The translations under genes were made by a program, and so were the position numbers. Of a stretch of DNA of 64,000 nt, positions 23,476 to 35,631 are shown piece after piece. Source of the stretch: Apostichopus japonicus (lineage: Eukaryota; Echinodermata; Holothuroidea; Aspidochirotida; Stichopodidae); contig NC_092579.1 in assembly GCF_037975245.1 (NCBI RefSeq), positions 1,123,001 to 1,187,000 on the forward strand, in the 5' to 3' direction. The notes below the pieces were generated by a model, which searched no databases, had not been told where the DNA came from, and saw nothing but the letters and a program-made list of their open reading frames with translations. How positions within the stretch are numbered: the first letter of the stretch is position 1; every line of letters starts with the position of its first letter.

Positions 23476-23802
23476 AGGCATTGAAGACTCGCCCCAAACC
23501 GCGGGCCGCGCTCTGAAAAAGTTAACGTTCTTGCAAGGGAAGTTTTCTGCTTGTCGCTACAAAATACAGACAGTAATGAAACGTGATACCTTGTTATTTT
23601 TAGCTGGACCTTAGATGTGCTGTGGGTATTGACCGCAGCTGTATGTACTGACTGTACAATAGTGTCTAATTACCGAAGTTAGCAAGCTGTGTGCGTATTT
23701 TCTGGGATCGATGGTGGTGTCTAACACTTCTGTTACACCTCATTCGAAACTAGGTCAGATTACCGGCATTAGACGTTTCTTTTGCGCGAGTCTTCACACC
23801 CT
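23476..23802. mobile_element. TTAA-flanked MITE, copy A
   Basis: Inverted ends aggcattgaagactcg and cgagtcttcacaccct are flanked by TTAA on both sides (23472-23475, 23803-23806), as for piggyBac or Kolobok targets. Two other copies are at 41730 and 43198. 327 bp, non-coding. Confidence 0.88.
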
Positions 23803-25482
23803 TTAAATATGAGTTGTATGCATATTCAGTCGTTTTGAGGATATTAAGGTATACTATGAGTGTTTTAGAAAACCTTCGGGGACGTCTGGTCACCTTAATT
23901 ATTATATAGGTTTACTTGACTTTATATGTTAGAATTTCAACCCACCGCATGCACTGGGATAAACTACACACTACATGAAAGAGACGCAGTCAAACTGACA
24001 CCGTCGATGGTGGTAGTGGGGGAGGGAGGCACATTTCCGACCGAGCAGCTCTGGTTGCGACACTGGTCTACTTCTTAAATCATACAGTTTATTTGATTGG
24101 CTGATGTTAATGCAAAATATTTCAAATCATTTTATAGCGTTTTGTGTTGTATTTTCAGATGAAAATGCGCTCTACCTCTCTTAGCACAATCATTTAGTTA
24201 TAGTACGCCCAGTTTTCTAATTAAAACTGGTGCTGTTTTAAATATTGATACTGATCAATCATTGCATTTGTGTCATCGAAAAATATATATTCCCGCATCC
24301 CCAGTGCATGATCCTTATGGCAGTGATCTACCTTACATGCATGTGCGGATCTTAGTTTTGATGAGGTCTTGGTTTTGCAGTTTGTGAGGGGGGGGGGGGG
24401 AGGGGGGTGGGTGGTCTTAGTTTTGCGGCGGAGGCTTAGATTTGTAGCTCGTTGGCTGTTAATGTGCAGCGGGTCTTTAATCTTAGGTTTGTAGACACCC
24501 AATTTTATTGCATCTGTTTAATACTTCAATTTAGATGCGTATATTCAACTACCACTTTGGTAAGTTGCAAACATCAAACAACACAGTATACTACTAATTG
24601 AAATGAACATATAGGCATTTGTTCGACGGAATAGACTACCAGAATGATAATAGAATACCATGGGTATGACTAACCGCTTATATCATTCAAAAGATCACTT
24701 TTCACTTTCCTTTCCCACAATTCCAAATAATATGCAATTTCTGCGTTTTTCATTCCTCTCTCATTAAACCCCTCAATTTATTTCATATTTCGTCGGACAT
24801 TCTCGAATATAATACCATTGCCGTAAGAAATCCTCTCGTGAACTTATCCGCAATTCGTGCGCGGAAACAACGGCAACGACCACATTTAGTTCGAAACGTA
24901 TACGGGAAGGGCTCTGGCTCAAATCAGACCCGCTTATTCGGATCTGGTTCAAATTATAGAATCCAGTTCAAACAGTGGCGTAGCCAGGATTTTTTCAGTG
25001 GGGGGGGGGGGCGCTGGGGGGGGGGCTTGAACATTTCCTGGGGGTTTGACCATTTTTTGTTACTATCTAAGCGGAGCGCCACCATGCGTTGGCGCGCAGC
25101 GTACCGGAAACTTTTTAGCTAAAAAGGCCTCCTATAGATCGTTGGAAATGGCACTTCCCAGGCCTTCTATAAGCTGCTCTAAAGTTTTCTCAACATCCTT
25201 TATTTTGAGATCCCATGTTTTGATATGGTCATCAAATAGTTTAGTGAAATAGAAAATAAAAAACAATCTTGTAAGTTACTTTGAAATATCATGACATATC
25301 TTTTGTGAGTTTGACACCGGCATTGACATTTTTCGACAAATCTGCAAATTGCGCATGGAAAATAGAGAGAGATTGACTGGGCTTTCAAGCAATGTAACAT
25401 ACTGAAATGACCGAACTATATGTCAAACTGACATCAAAGATTGCGTCTGAAATACTATTAGGGTGATAGACTGATTGGCCGG

Positions 25483-26066
25483 CAGTGGCGGAGCTAGGGA
25501 TTTTGGTCAGGGGGGCGAGAATGGCCTGTAGGGGCGCTTTCGACACTATCTAAGCGGGGCGCCACCACAGGTTGGCGCGGAGCGTACAGAATTTTTTGGA
25601 GTAAAGATATTCCCTAGATCGCCGGTAATGACCCTTTCCGGGCCTTGCTAATTTGCAGATAAACGAAGAATAAATATGTTTCATCGCTATTTGTGACAAG
25701 TCGGAAGTTTATAATATGGGTGTTGAAAGTACATGCGCTTCATCACAATCTCTGTGGTATCTTTGTGAGTGTTCATGTTTTCGAAAAAATAGATCGAAAA
25801 CCCCGTACAGTTCTTGGAAAGAGTTTCGTACAACAGAATTAAGTGCCGATAAATTAAATACCGCCGTACGTTAGAGTATTTTGTCAGTAAACTACACCAA
25901 CAAAATGTGACAAATGTCAATAGTTAGATGAGAGTGCAATTAAAAAGTCAATAATCGCGAATAAGTAAAAATTGCTAACAAGCTGAAAAGGGCGCCAACA
26001 GTCCATTTGAGTCCGTCAAGGGGGGGGGGGGCATCCGCCCCTGGCTGTTTGGACGCTCCGCCACTG
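25483..26066. mobile_element. small hAT-type element with duplication ttggccgg
   Basis: The ends cagtggcggagctagg and ggacgctccgccactg are inverted. Duplication ttggccgg is at 25475-25482 and 26067-26074. Carries the conserved hairpin core at 25559-25578. Closely related to the copy at 45765-46134. 584 bp, non-coding. Confidence 0.9.
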
Positions 26067-26850
26067 TTGGCCGGTAGTTCTCAGCGATATAGTGTTGTCT
26101 CCTTTCTTGAAAATTTGGTTTTTAGCGGTTTTAAGAGCATCAGGGTACGTCACAGAAGTGAAAACCCGATTGAAAATGTAACAGGGTATCGAGGCAATGA
26201 CGCGAGCAATGATGTGAGAAACATGTGTATGATGGTAGCATTTTTTACCTTTTAACATCTTCTTTGGCATTCAAGTACCTGGAAACCACCTTTCTATAAG
26301 GATATAGTATTGCTCGTGACTAGCTTGTTTGATCAGTTAATGTGCACTGGTTACAAGATACCGATTGGCTGTTTGTATTAGTATTTATTTGTATGTTAGG
26401 GATTATGGATATTTTAAAAAAGAGTGACAAAGGCAAAGTTTGCCCGAACAGTCGAACACACAGATTCAGTAGTAAACATTATGTGTGCACTGTGTTGTAG
26501 TCTTGTAGAGCAGGAATTATATTATTCGACGGTCGTTAACATGCGTTTTCAGTACACACTCTTAAAACAGTTGTGTAAATATTTCTACACAGGCTCTGTG
26601 TAAATGTCATTTTACACAATTGTAATTGAAACTAACACTTGGTTGTGTAGTTCGAGCTATGTTCGTCAGTTACACAACCACTTTCCTGCTTTAATTTCAA
26701 TGTATTAATTTATGCAGTACTGTAAGCAGATTATAAAATTAAAATCAGTTTATAATTTCATTTGCACTTTACTTTTAATTTTTCCTGGATTTTTAAGTTG
26801 AGTAAAAATGTTTTTTTAAGATTTCGTAGCTTTATCTGGCAATAAACTGC

Positions 26851-27777
26851 CGCCCGGGAAGCGAAATTATTTTTCCCACTTCGACGCGGCCACATGGGCG
26901 TGGCTTATGAACACGTCAGAGGCCGGCAAGTTTGTGACTTCGACTTCGAGCTCTTACGTATATAGCTCTTTAATTATATACTCAGCTAATATACTCAGGC
27001 CCAATATACTCAGGCCTAAGACATGACTTCATGAGATCCATGATGATGTGCGACTGCTTCTCCCAGTCAATCGGGTCTTCTTGGAGCTCTTGAGGTAAAT
27101 TCCATCACAAAATCAAACTGTGTTTGTTTATTAGATGTGTTATGAACCTCCCGTGTCAGGAAAAGTTTGGAAAAGAACCTCCCGTGACAGCAGGGTCTGG
27201 AAAAGTTATAAATGAACCTCCCGTGGTATTGATTATTACACTTCATATTACACCAGGTAGGCCCACTGACCTTTCAATGCTAAAAACCTACAAAGATACA
27301 TGTATTGTATTGTGCCCCATATTGTTTTATCCATCATTCTAAATTATTTGTTCATTTATAAATGAACCCCCTTTTAAACTGCAGTAAGGAGCCTACGTGC
27401 TTTCATCATTAGTTTACGTACGCTACTGGGTATTGTTACGGACTTGAAATATTCTACCCATTTTATTAAACAGTTGTCACTTGCGTCTGTATTAACTATA
27501 ACCAGGGAGCTGTTACTGTTAGAGTAGCAGCTCCCTGCTATAACTATGACTAAATAGCAATGTCCCTCTGTACTATACTATTTATTACACTGGTACGTGT
27601 ACTAGAATCCCTGACATGTAACTTAATTGAGAACTTTCAGCACCCAAACAAACACCCGAGAGATGTCACTGCATAGTCTGTGACGTAGACCAATAAGCCG
27701 TAACAACGACCGATAGTCCACGCCCATTATGCTAATATGGCCGCGTCGAAGTGGGAAAAATAATTTCGCGCCCGGGA
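26851..27777. mobile_element. inverted-repeat element nested in the SAM/C2H2 element
   Basis: About 50-bp inverted ends: cgcccgggaagcgaaatt on the left matches aatttcgcgcccggg on the right, and both continue through ttatttttcccacttcgacg (inverted on the right) and gggcgtgg. Internally acctcccgtg occurs three times (about 27147-27225). No coding capacity and no clear target duplication. Confidence 0.7.
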
Positions 27778-27885
27778 ATTTTATATATCACTGCACTGCT
27801 CTTTACTGACGCCGTTCTATCAGTCATCAATACTTACGCTGGTAACCGTCTGCTGTTATAATTACCTATTTTTTACCTGTCAACT

Positions 27886-29878
27886 ATGAACTTTGTCCAA
27901 GATAAACTCAAGGAATGGGGTCTTTCTTATATGCAGGACATATATGAAGGTTAGTTGAAAATATTTCTTGAAACTAATTTGGTTTGCCAACGCAACTTCA
28001 TGCAAATCACAGGCTCACGTAGTCGTACAATGTAGTGTACAGACTAGTAATAGGCCTAGTACAAGTAATAATTACTAACGTTAGACCTAACGTTACACAG
28101 TATAGGCATAGGCCTATATCTAGTACAGTAGTAGGCCTATAGCCTAGGCATAGTTTGTTTATCAACGAAAGCGTTTTATTTATCAAAGTAAACGGCTGCG
28201 CCGAATCTATTGCACTTATTTATCCCCTTTCAAAATATCATAGGATATTTCTAAAATCCTGCATTATAGGTTTTTTTTATTTTGATTTGAAAGAGAAAAT
28301 TACTCATGACTAGAGTAGAGGCTACAAGTACAATCCTAGCTCATGAAGATAGGCCTATCCTGATTTGATGTCTTACTTCTAAATCTAAGCCTACACAAAA
28401 CAAACCAAGGTTGTTCCCAGGAATTCTCCCCTTAGTTTGAAAAATTGATGTTGCTCAGGTGCCAGGTTTAATACATATGCTTCTTATACTCTAAGCCCTT
28501 GGACTTGGAGCTGATGATGTAGTTGAATATTTCCCCTGTAACGGCCTTTTTATAAAGTTGAGGCCTATAATTCTACATTCTTGTTAATGAGAAGGGCAAC
28601 TAAGTTTTCTAAATTTGCTAAGTATTATGAGTGCATGTCTGCTTCATTTTCTGAACCCATTTTCATCCTGTAGGCTTATAGTATTTTCCTAGGATGCTGA
28701 TTCATTGAAATTTGATGGAAGTATGTATACTTCTGTGGCACCAGCTAAACAGCTTTCTTGTTTGAAGCTAGTGGCTACTAACAACGGTCATTAAACTACG
28801 TAGTTGATCATATTTTACTATTATCAGCTGCGTTATGCAATTGCACTTTGTGGCTGCTAGCGTCAACGATGCAGGCTGACACCTTGCGCAATCATCAATG
28901 CAGCGATCAGATCACATTCGTCAATAGGCTATAGTCAATCAAAATCCCAACCAACTATGTACAGCAGTTTTGCTGTTTAGCTGTTCATCTAGCCTTTAAC
29001 TACCAAGCACAGCACTAAATTGGTTACTGTATTCAAATCAAACTTTGATTATACTCCAGCAGGATTCCAGCAGAACTTTTCATAGAGCATTATGAATCTG
29101 CTGTGCACTACAGTAAGTTTAAATTATGTAAGTCGCGTGCAGAGCGTAGTGTAGGCTAGGCCTATGTAGTGAACTATATGAACCGATGTTTTCGGCATGT
29201 TGCTGTTGAATTTTGCATAAATATCACAACAGAAATTCACATAGATTAGGCAATTGCTATTGTAACCCAAGAATGCTAATGTTAATACTGTATAGCAGAG
29301 GCTAGAAGCCTTGACCTATTTTTTCAATATATTAGAAATCATTGATTAATTACTACAGCTTTCCCTTAAGTTGGGAAAGGGGATATTGAATGTATAGGGC
29401 AATCTTGTGTGCATTTGCATTAAAGGCTGAGTGTTTTCAGTTTGTGCCTCTAAAATCCTATCAAAGCTTATCCCTCTGTGTAGTTTTGTCATGCACTCTG
29501 ACCATCTGTAAGTGCAGAAGTTATGGTATAAGTTTTCATTAATGACAATGAAAGGCTAGTTCACAGATTTGCAAAAGAAACAATTTCTATGTGCTGATAG
29601 TAACAGGGAATACCTCCAAAGTAATGAATGGCATGTGGATGTTCCAGCATACACACCTTTAGTACCAGTTCAGTTAATAACTGTCATTTTGACTAATGTT
29701 CATTTCCATTCCATATCTTGTTTGTAACACTTCAAGTAAATCATCTTTTTCTTTTAATTTTAGAAAATGAGATTGACATAGACAATTTCCTGTTGCTGGG
29801 AAAGGAAGAAATAAAAGAACGTTCCCAAAAGTTGGACCGAGAATCACGTTTATGAGGAACTTTGAGGCCCTGAAGAAT
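27886..29878 (+). pseudogene. SAM-domain protein, frameshifted
   Basis: Exon 1 (27886-27949) codes for MNFVQDKLKEWGLSYMQDIY and ends in phase 1 at gttagt. Exon 2 (from 29764, acceptor tttag) continues EENEIDIDNFLLLGKEEIKE. This matches the SAM fold pattern: LxxWGLxxY, then I, then FLLLxxEEI. Near 29822 the next expected segment (PKVGPRITFMRNFEALKN) lies in another frame, so there is a one-base frameshift. SAM domains mediate protein or RNA oligomerisation. Here the gene lies between the ends of a putative mobile element and probably belongs to it. Confidence 0.6.
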
Positions 29879-30066
29879 GAAGGAAAAGAAACGGTGATGA
29901 TTTTTTTTTCAAGTGGAGGTGCAGTAAGGGTTTGAACAAAATCAAACAGGACAAATAATAAAGCTCTCTCTGATCCCACAAACTTTGATAAGGAAGCTGT
30001 TATTACTGCCAGGGAGTTAGCAAAACAAGTAAACACTACAAAGAAATATATAATTTTGTATTAACA

Positions 30067-31010
30067 ATGGCGCTAGAGTGTTCCCACTGTCAAACTGAAG
30101 TTAATGGTGGCATAAAGGGGCTCTTTGCACATTTCAGAGCCTTTTCTTTGCTTAGAGGAAGTGATTTTAGATCTATTGCAGTGTGTGAACAAAATGGATG
30201 TCAGCAAAGCTTCTGGAAAAGTTACAGCTTCAAAAGGCACATCATTAAACAACACACAATGCCTTATATTTGCAATGGAGAACATATCCAAGAGCAAGAT
30301 GATGAGATGGCTGTGGTAGGAAACATACAGCAAGATGACATTTGCATTGATGACATGGATGAAGATAGTGATGATGATGCATATAATGAAGAGTGGGATC
30401 ACCTTGATGAACAGCTCTCATGCTAATTTGCAAACTTAAATCTTTCAGTAGTGTGTCTCAAAGTTCAGTGTCAACTATGGTGCAAGATGTGTCTCAGCCT
30501 TTTGATGACCTTGTTGGAAGTCTAAAAGAAAACACAAAAGCATTTTTGCATAGCCAGAATGTTGATACTAACAGTGAGCCTGTTCTTGAGCTCTTTGAGA
30601 AGTTTTCACTTTGTCAAAAACCGTTTTATGACATAGAGACAGATTAAAAGCAACTGCAGTATCTGCTGGCATCAAAGAATTTTATCCAACCTATTGAGAA
30701 ACAGAAAACATTAGGGTATGCACCAAGAACTGATATAACTAATGGGAATGTGATGCAGGTGCCAACCCCTCGTGTTTTCTACTATGTTCCTATCAAAGAT
30801 GTCATCAAACTTATTTTTGAGAGTCCTGGCTTTGTAGAATGTGTCAATGAACATAGGGGGAGCACTGATGGTGTTATGGGTGACTTCCATGATGGTGAAT
30901 ATTGTAAAACCCATTACTTGTTTCAAAGGAAGAATAGCCTACAACTTATTCTTTCAATGATGATGTGGAAATGACCAATCCATTGATTTATAGTTTATAT
31001 CTATTAAAGT
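30067..31010 (+). pseudogene. C2H2 zinc-finger protein of mobile-element type, broken
   Basis: The ATG opens MALECSHCQTEVNGGIKGLF, with a CxxC...H finger, then CEQNGCQQSFWKSYSFKRHI IKQH, a classic C-x4-C-x12-H-x4-H finger, then an acidic tract. After about 30425 the frame shifts and continues with QPFDDLVGSLKENTKAFLHS, an in-frame TAA at 30645-30647, and VPTPRVFYYVPIKDVIKLIF...DGEYCKTHYLFQ. Near 30955 a second frameshift leads to FNDDVEMTNPL. C2H2 fingers followed by a YVPI..-DG..Y..-NDDVE..NPL module is a pattern I associate with repetitive, transposon-linked proteins in fish and invertebrates; the exact family is uncertain. Confidence 0.6.
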
Positions 31011-31789
31011 ACATATTTCTGTTTTATTTCTTGTTATGTTACGTAAGTCGCTGAATTCCATCAACTTTTCTTCTCTTTATTATATGTTTTACGGTTTTAT
31101 TCATTGTAATGGAGAGCATTTGTTTTGATCTCCCCAAAATATATATATACCAAGAAAATTGATATCCTTTTTTGTATCGTGAATAGTGTCCTACTGTACA
31201 TCTATAGTTAAGCAATTTGCAGTTAAGTTTAACACAGGTCTTACTGTAGAATCCACACAATTAGCAAGCTACTATTTATAACATCCAAAGATATGTAAAG
31301 CACAACAGGAGAACTGATAACCTTATTCCGGACATGGTTGATACATACCAAAACATTGAGGCTGTGTATAGTCTATACTGGATATTATTTTTTAATTGAT
31401 ACTTATGCTCTGTGCTATGAACTATAGCTACAGAATGTGTTAAGACTGGACAAAGTATGTGTAATATGTGCTCATAGTTGTGTACATTACACTAATCAAT
31501 TGTAAAAAGGTTGTGTAGAATTAACACAACTTGTGTATGTTTTTTTTACACAAGGTGTGCTGAAATTGCAAACTGGTTGTGTACAATTTACACAAGTATT
31601 GTGTATTGGGATATACACAACTGTGAGTAGATTTAACACAACTGTTGTGTAAATGATCACTTACACAACAGTTGTGTAGTTTCTACACAAGGTTGATAGG
31701 TGCACTAGTTACACAGCGGTTGTGTAGAATTTTACACAACCTGTGTAATTTTTTTTTAGAGTGCAGTGCGACTACTGTAGACTTCTCGG

Positions 31790-32436
31790 TGACATCCCTA
31801 TGTTCCGACGTCTCTATGTTCCGACGTCTCTATGTTCCGACAAATTGTTTGGACTCTAATTTTTTGTGACCAAATTTTTTTCGGACCCAAATCTTTCTGG
31901 GAGACTCAATCTTTTTGGTCCCCCATTTTTCGGACCAAATTTTTTTTGGGCCCCAAATTTTTTGGGACCCAATTTTTTTTTGGGGGGGAATCAATTTTTT
32001 TGGACCAACATTTTTTCTGACCTACCTTTTTGGGGGACACAATATTTTGGACGCACCAAATGTTTTTCAGGAAAAAAGGGCCCAAAGTTTGTTATGACCC
32101 AAATCGTGCTTGTGACCGAAAATTGCTTGTGACCCGAAATTTAATTGTTTGTACTCAATTTTTTTGGGACCAAAATCAGTTTGGTAAAAAAAAATTGTGG
32201 TCCGAAAACACGTTGGTGTCAAAAATTTTGGTCAAAAAAAAAATTTTGGTCATAAAAATATATTGGTCTAAAATAATTTTGGTCCGAAAAAGTTGGTCCG
32301 TAAACATGTTGGTCAACAATTTTGGTCCAAAAAAATTGAGTCCGAAAAAATTTGGGTAAAAAAAATTAGAGTCCAAAAAAATTGTCGGAACATAGAGACG
32401 TCGGAACATAGAGACGTCGGAACATAGAGATGTAAC
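31790..32436. mobile_element. fold-back element with 10-bp duplication
   Basis: Identical flanks gacttctcgg at 31780-31789 and 32437-32446. Each end carries three tandem copies of ctatgttccgacgtct in inverted orientation. The interior is mostly tttttttggaccaaa-type phrases, inverted in the right half, so much of the element could form one long stem. Long inverted ends and a 9-10-bp duplication fit MULE-like or Foldback elements. Open frames rich in FFGPNFF are by-products. Confidence 0.85.
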
Positions 32437-33073
32437 GACTTCTCGGCCTATGCGTTATGTCACGTCAGGTTTTTCAGCAACTATAGCCTACTGCCGGTCC
32501 GCGGTCGAAGGGTCGATCATGAGTGGTTCATGGAATTTCGTTCATGAATCGTTCATGGAATTTCGAGACCATTCAGACCAATGATATATTTCTCGGACAT
32601 GTAATTTTTTTTTCGACACCCAAAATCCCAGTGGGGGGGGCGACTGGGGGCGACAAGCTTTCATGGGGGGCTGTCTCCCCCACGCCCTCCCCCCCCCCGT
32701 AGCTACGCCACTGAGTTCAAAAAGCCATCACTTTCGTTGCATGATATCACGTTGTCACATGAATTCATGCCGTTGGATTAAAAGTTGTTGTTTGAAAAGC
32801 CACATGCGATTTACCCGTCAATAAAATAATTAACGATGACATTCCCAGAAGAAAATGAAGTTGTCATACTGAAATATGATGTTAATGTATATTTTTGCGT
32901 CATTGTTATACTATTTTACGTAGCTGCTGTATACATTTATGTTGTTATTGCACACAAGTATAACATCATTACATCAAATCACGTAGTCATTTGAATTTAT
33001 ATAGTCATCAATGTAATAAATGTTATTGTTGTTTGATTTTCCCTCTCTGCGTACTTACGCAACATGGTGAAGT

Positions 33074-35014
33074 CAGTGGCGGAGATTTCTTGTCAGAAGT
33101 GGGGGGGGGGGGGGGTTGCAGGCCATTGATGAAATAAAAAGTCATAACTGCTGGCTCACTATCTAAGTGGAGCGCCACCATAAGTTGGCGCGAAGTGCAC
33201 AAGAATTTTTTGGCAAATATTGCCTCCCAGATTGCAGTAAATGGTACTGCCCAGGCCTTGAAAAGCTGCATTTAACCAGGGGCGTATGCAGGATTTTCTA
33301 ACCCGGGGGGCGCGTACTACTATCTAAGCGGAGCGCCACCATTGGTTGGCGCGCAGCGTACAAGCAAATTTCTGGTTTTGGTACCCCCAGATCACCGGAA
33401 ATGGCACTTCTCGGGCTTGAAACTGACCAACCATATGTACACTTTTGCCTGAGAACCAAGTTTTTTCCAAATACTTTTTTTCTCATCTATAACCTTTTTG
33501 AAGATTGTCACCTGTCACACATCATGTTCGACTTCATCGATATCCTGTGGATCATTGCTTTTGTAGGTGATTCTTCATTGCGGCCCACAATATCCGTCAG
33601 CCCCACTGTTCAGAATTTGAAAATTCACAATTCTCGTGAATAAATTCACTTCAAAACATACCAATAATGTTGCACAAAATATCATCTATGGACAACCGCT
33701 ATAGAAAAACCTCCTTCAAACCCTAACAGACGGGTCAAAATTGCACGAGTATAATGAAGTATGATGAAGAATGTTGGTTAGGGAATTCTCGAAAATTCAG
33801 ACGGCTGCTAAAAAATTTCGTTGAAGGAAATAAAAATATACCAGATATTTCCAAAACCGAACACTACACACATCGACAGTTTTGAGCATGGGCGCAGATC
33901 AGTCTTGGATAATGGTGGGACGCGTGACTATGACACTATCTAAGCGGAGCGCGACCATGGGTTCGCGCATAGCGTATGATATTTTTGGGCAAATATACCT
34001 CCTAGATCGCCGGAAATAACACTTCCAAGACCTAGTGATGCTCCTAAACCTCCTTAAGTTTTAGATCTCCTGGATTAGGAATTTTGTTTGGAGAAATACA
34101 TGGGCGTCTGCAGAAAGAAAATCAGGGGACAAATAATCCAAGTAGACTTTTGTATATACGATGGGTCTGGGGTCCTCTCCCAGAAAACAAATATAGAGTG
34201 CCGCAAATGCGATTTCCGTCCTATATTCAACAACTGTGGATAAAATACAATAAAATGAGAACTGTTTCATGTCATTTGCACAATGCTGGATCAAACTGCG
34301 CCAAAGTTCAATACAGGGGAACTTGATATGCAGCTATTGGTCAAGACAAATTGGTGGGGAAACGGTATATCATGTCCCCACTACTGAAAAAGTTGGTGGG
34401 GACGCGTCCCGCTGTCCTCACCAGGATCTGCGCCCATGGTTTGGAGGCTGTTTATCGTGGAACGCCATTTTCATGCTCACTGATATGATGTGATATCTGC
34501 TGTTTGCTTTACAAATTCGAATAATTTTGTCACTGTTCCTCTTCCCGTTTTCTTGCCGTATTTTCTACTCCATCCTTTTCTCCTTTCTCTCTTTCTTCTT
34601 TTTCTTTTCCTTTCTTCACCTCGTTGAAGTTGGCAAGTGTATACAGTTCCAAAGCTATTCAACAGCAACAAACCGTTATTTTGTGTATGTCTGTTGTGGG
34701 GTGAAGTTAGCGCTATGAGCTACAAGTTCCAATGCGCAAGGTGGGGAAGAGGGGCTAGAAATAATGTGTGGGTCAATTCTAACTCGGTTTTTTGGTCGTT
34801 AATTGTTGATGTAGCCTACCAGGTAAAAGGTTGAAATGACTTGAACAATTTCAAATTTAATAATTTGATTTATTATGCCATTTGGAGCACATAACATAGG
34901 CTATAACAGAACATTACTGGCAAAAACTAGGGGGATTGATTGTGTGGGCCAACCCCCCCTCTTCAAAAAGTGGGGGGTTAAAACCCCCCAACCCCCCCTG
35001 TTTCTCCGCCACTG
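33074..35014. mobile_element. hAT-type element split by nested copies
   Basis: The left end cagtggcggagatttc and right end gtttctccgccactg are inverted. Duplication ggtgaagt at 33066-33073 and 35015-35022 is identical. Inside are a further partial family end at 33280 (caggggcgtatgcagg, no partner found) and the complete copy 33887-34438. Hairpin cores at 33172-33191 and 33333-33352. Confidence 0.82.
33887..34438. mobile_element. small hAT-type element, divergent subfamily
   Basis: Inverted ends catgggcgcagatc and gatctgcgcccatg. The flanks gttttgag and gtttggag match at 7 of 8 bases. The hairpin core (33949-33968) carries a compensatory base change relative to the other copies. 552 bp, non-coding. 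Confidence 0.82.
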
Positions 35015-35631
35015 GGTGAAGTTATCCTACCTGCTACGTGTATCACTGACCTCTACCAGAGGTCAGTGACGTGTATACCCGCACGTCAGCAACAAAAGTT
35101 CCCGATTGACCTTGTAGTAAACAGTTTTAAATATGACGTATCTCAAATGCCCAGGTACTGGATTCCGTAAACCATAATTATGTAGACACTGACACTGACA
35201 GTCTCATCGAATTTGTCACCACAAATATCATCTATCAATCCAGGATAATCAGTTCTTTGTCCTCATCGTTACTGGCAGACGTTATTCGTATAATCCTGCA
35301 CTGATTATCCAAATTGTGAAAGTTCTGAGCAGCAATATTTCCAAGGGGTGACTCTGAAGCGGATTAGCATAGGCCTAACTAACGGTAACTAGTAGTAGGC
35401 CTAGGCCTACTGCCTATAGTTACTAGAATTAGTATTATATATATATTAGTGTATACTAGTAGTAGTACTAACTAGGTCCTATAGAACTTTAGACCCTTGC
35501 TACTTGCGTAAGCAATTAGACTAGCCATGAGTTATATACGCTATATATTTCAGGGCTATTTTTCCTGTGTTTGTTGGTAAAATCACAATCGCTTTAATAA
35601 TTTTAATAAGCTATTTCATACAATATTTACT

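Larger units (their letters stand above)
26556..31766 (+). mobile_element. DNA element encoding SAM domain and C2H2 fingers
   Basis: The left end starts cactcttaaaacagttgtgt (about 26557); the right end is its approximate inverse, ending ttttttttagagtg (about 31764). Both ends are followed inward by many alternating ttgtgta/tacacaa motifs: left to about 26690, right from about 31485. Inside, in one orientation, are a SAM-domain exon pair and a C2H2-finger ORF, both broken. A nested inverted-repeat element sits at 26851-27777. The flank cagtac versus cagtgc may be an imperfect 6-bp duplication, but this is weak. I cannot assign the superfamily. Confidence 0.6.
24973..32713. mobile_element. hAT-type element split by nested insertions
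   Basis: The left end cagtggcgtagccagg (from 24973) and right end gtagctacgccactg (to 32713) are inverted. The 8-bp flanks agttcaaa (24965-24972 and 32714-32721) are identical, so the two ends belong to one insertion. Between them lie a second family member (25483-26066), a 5.2-kb SAM/C2H2 element and a fold-back element (31790-32436). Without these the element would be about 1.3 kb. Confidence 0.85.

Noticed and set aside
31832-32409. Frames rich in FFGPNFFW-type repeats
   Set aside because: Low-complexity by-product of the fold-back element, present in several frames and both strands.
33280-33886. Separate complete MITE starting at caggggcgtatgcagg
   Set aside because: No matching right end or duplication found; treated as a fragment within the 33074-35014 composite.
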